Source of the DNA: Atopsyche davidsoni
Lineage: Eukaryota; Arthropoda; Insecta; Trichoptera; Hydrobiosidae
Length of the DNA stretch: 64,000 nt
Direction: 5' to 3'
Assembly: GCA_022113835.1 (NCBI GenBank)
Contig: JAILWY010000005.1
Location: forward strand, 1,878,501 to 1,942,500
In this document: one piece after another, positions 63,405-64,000 of the stretch
Layout of the letters: each line of letters opens with the position of its first letter
How positions within the stretch are numbered: the first letter of the stretch is position 1
Position numbers and translations under genes: made by a program
The notes under the pieces: generated by a model
Seen by the model: only the letters and a program-made list of their open reading frames with translations
Databases searched by the model: none
Told to the model about the DNA's origin: nothing

Positions 63405-64000
63405 ATTTAAAATAGAGCAAATGGCTTGTTCAAATCACATACATAAAATATACTTTAGATGAAAAATAGACGTATATTCTATACGTTTTTATATACCTTG
63501 AATCATATAATACTTGAACGAAGTTTCTAGTAATAAATAGTATAAATATATTTATTATTATGGTAATATTTAGTTTTTATATTTAGCTCTTTTGGTAGTG
63601 TTTTTTACAGTGTTCATACAAGTACGAAGATTTTAAAAAGATACTTAAAATTAATTTGGGATAAATAAATATGTTTATTCTGGTAATGAATTAGAGAAGT
63701 CATATATTTTGGTAGGTTAGTGAATTTTGCAACTTAAAATAATATTTAATGATATTAAATTGAACATCAGTTTATATTGCTAATATAGCCATACTCTCAT
63801 GATTTTTTATGGTTTTTAGTGTTTTTTTTCGTTGAACGTGGTATTTATTATATGAGCTTCAACTATAAAATCTTTATTACATATCCCTTTAGGCAAATCA
63901 CGTTTCCAAAAATAACGAATCTCACCTTTAGCGATAAACATAAAATTTTATCTGGTTACCAAATAATTTATTTATTAAAACTGTTTTTACCTAATTATTT
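63405..64000. other. AT-rich gene-free stretch
   Basis: Nothing recognised up to the end of the window. Confidence 0.5.

Overview
This window looks like gene-poor, AT-rich nuclear DNA from an arthropod, most likely an insect. The grounds are the very low GC background, the absence of any long reading frame over 64 kb, mariner and Tc1/mariner transposon remains with insect-type transposase motifs, a metazoan-type tRNA-His gene, Penelope-like retroelement debris and long (CA)n(TA)n microsatellites. I see no intact protein-coding host gene. The short reading frames are almost all chance frames or parts of repeats. The only confident host gene is tRNA-His(GTG) on the minus strand at 13206-13278, followed by its own T-run Pol III terminator.

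Mobile DNA makes up most of what can be named. (1) Penelope-like (PLE) material comes as two repeat families. Family A (2881-3036 minus, 15998-16221 plus, 22329-22378 plus) carries two hammerhead ribozyme motifs, at 2915-2960 (minus) and 16159-16203 (plus). Family B (12686, 16922, 17192, 38395-39487, 44230-44572, 55622) carries a hairpin that looks like a decayed hammerhead, and its 44230 copy lies directly after a broken GIY-YIG endonuclease reading frame (43849-44229), the hallmark of Penelope-like elements. (2) Three deletion derivatives of one Tc1/mariner element, about 500 bp each, lie at 40628-41138 (minus), 52919-53430 (plus) and 61003-61505 (minus). (3) A mariner DD34D pseudogene with a large internal deletion lies at 59391-60068. 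(4) A 711-bp non-autonomous hAT element with an 8-bp target duplication lies at 20663-21373. (5) A 376-bp pogo/Tigger-type MITE flanked by TA lies at 45112-45487. (6) Two members of a fold-back MITE family lie at 48854-49000 and 58986-59206. (7) A non-LTR retrotransposon C-terminal fragment lies at 30490-30747 (minus).

Between these, short islands of balanced or high GC (about 150-450 bp) stand out from the AT-rich background roughly every 1-3 kb. Several contain clustered homeodomain-type ATTA sites, octamer sites or palindromic receptor-like sites (1240-1690, 9150-9540, 27420-27700, 28890-29130, 35751-36010, 56430-56730). A long gene-free tract with such islands would fit a large intron or the surroundings of a developmental regulator. 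That is inference; conservation cannot be judged from one sequence.

The most interesting item is the set of hammerhead ribozymes. Both family A copies keep CTGATGA, a paired stem II, GAAA, a short stem I and a palindromic or near-palindromic stem III, which suggests a type I ribozyme that works best as a dimer. The copy at 16159 also sits inside a 29-nt inverted repeat that offers a second, covalently closed three-way junction.
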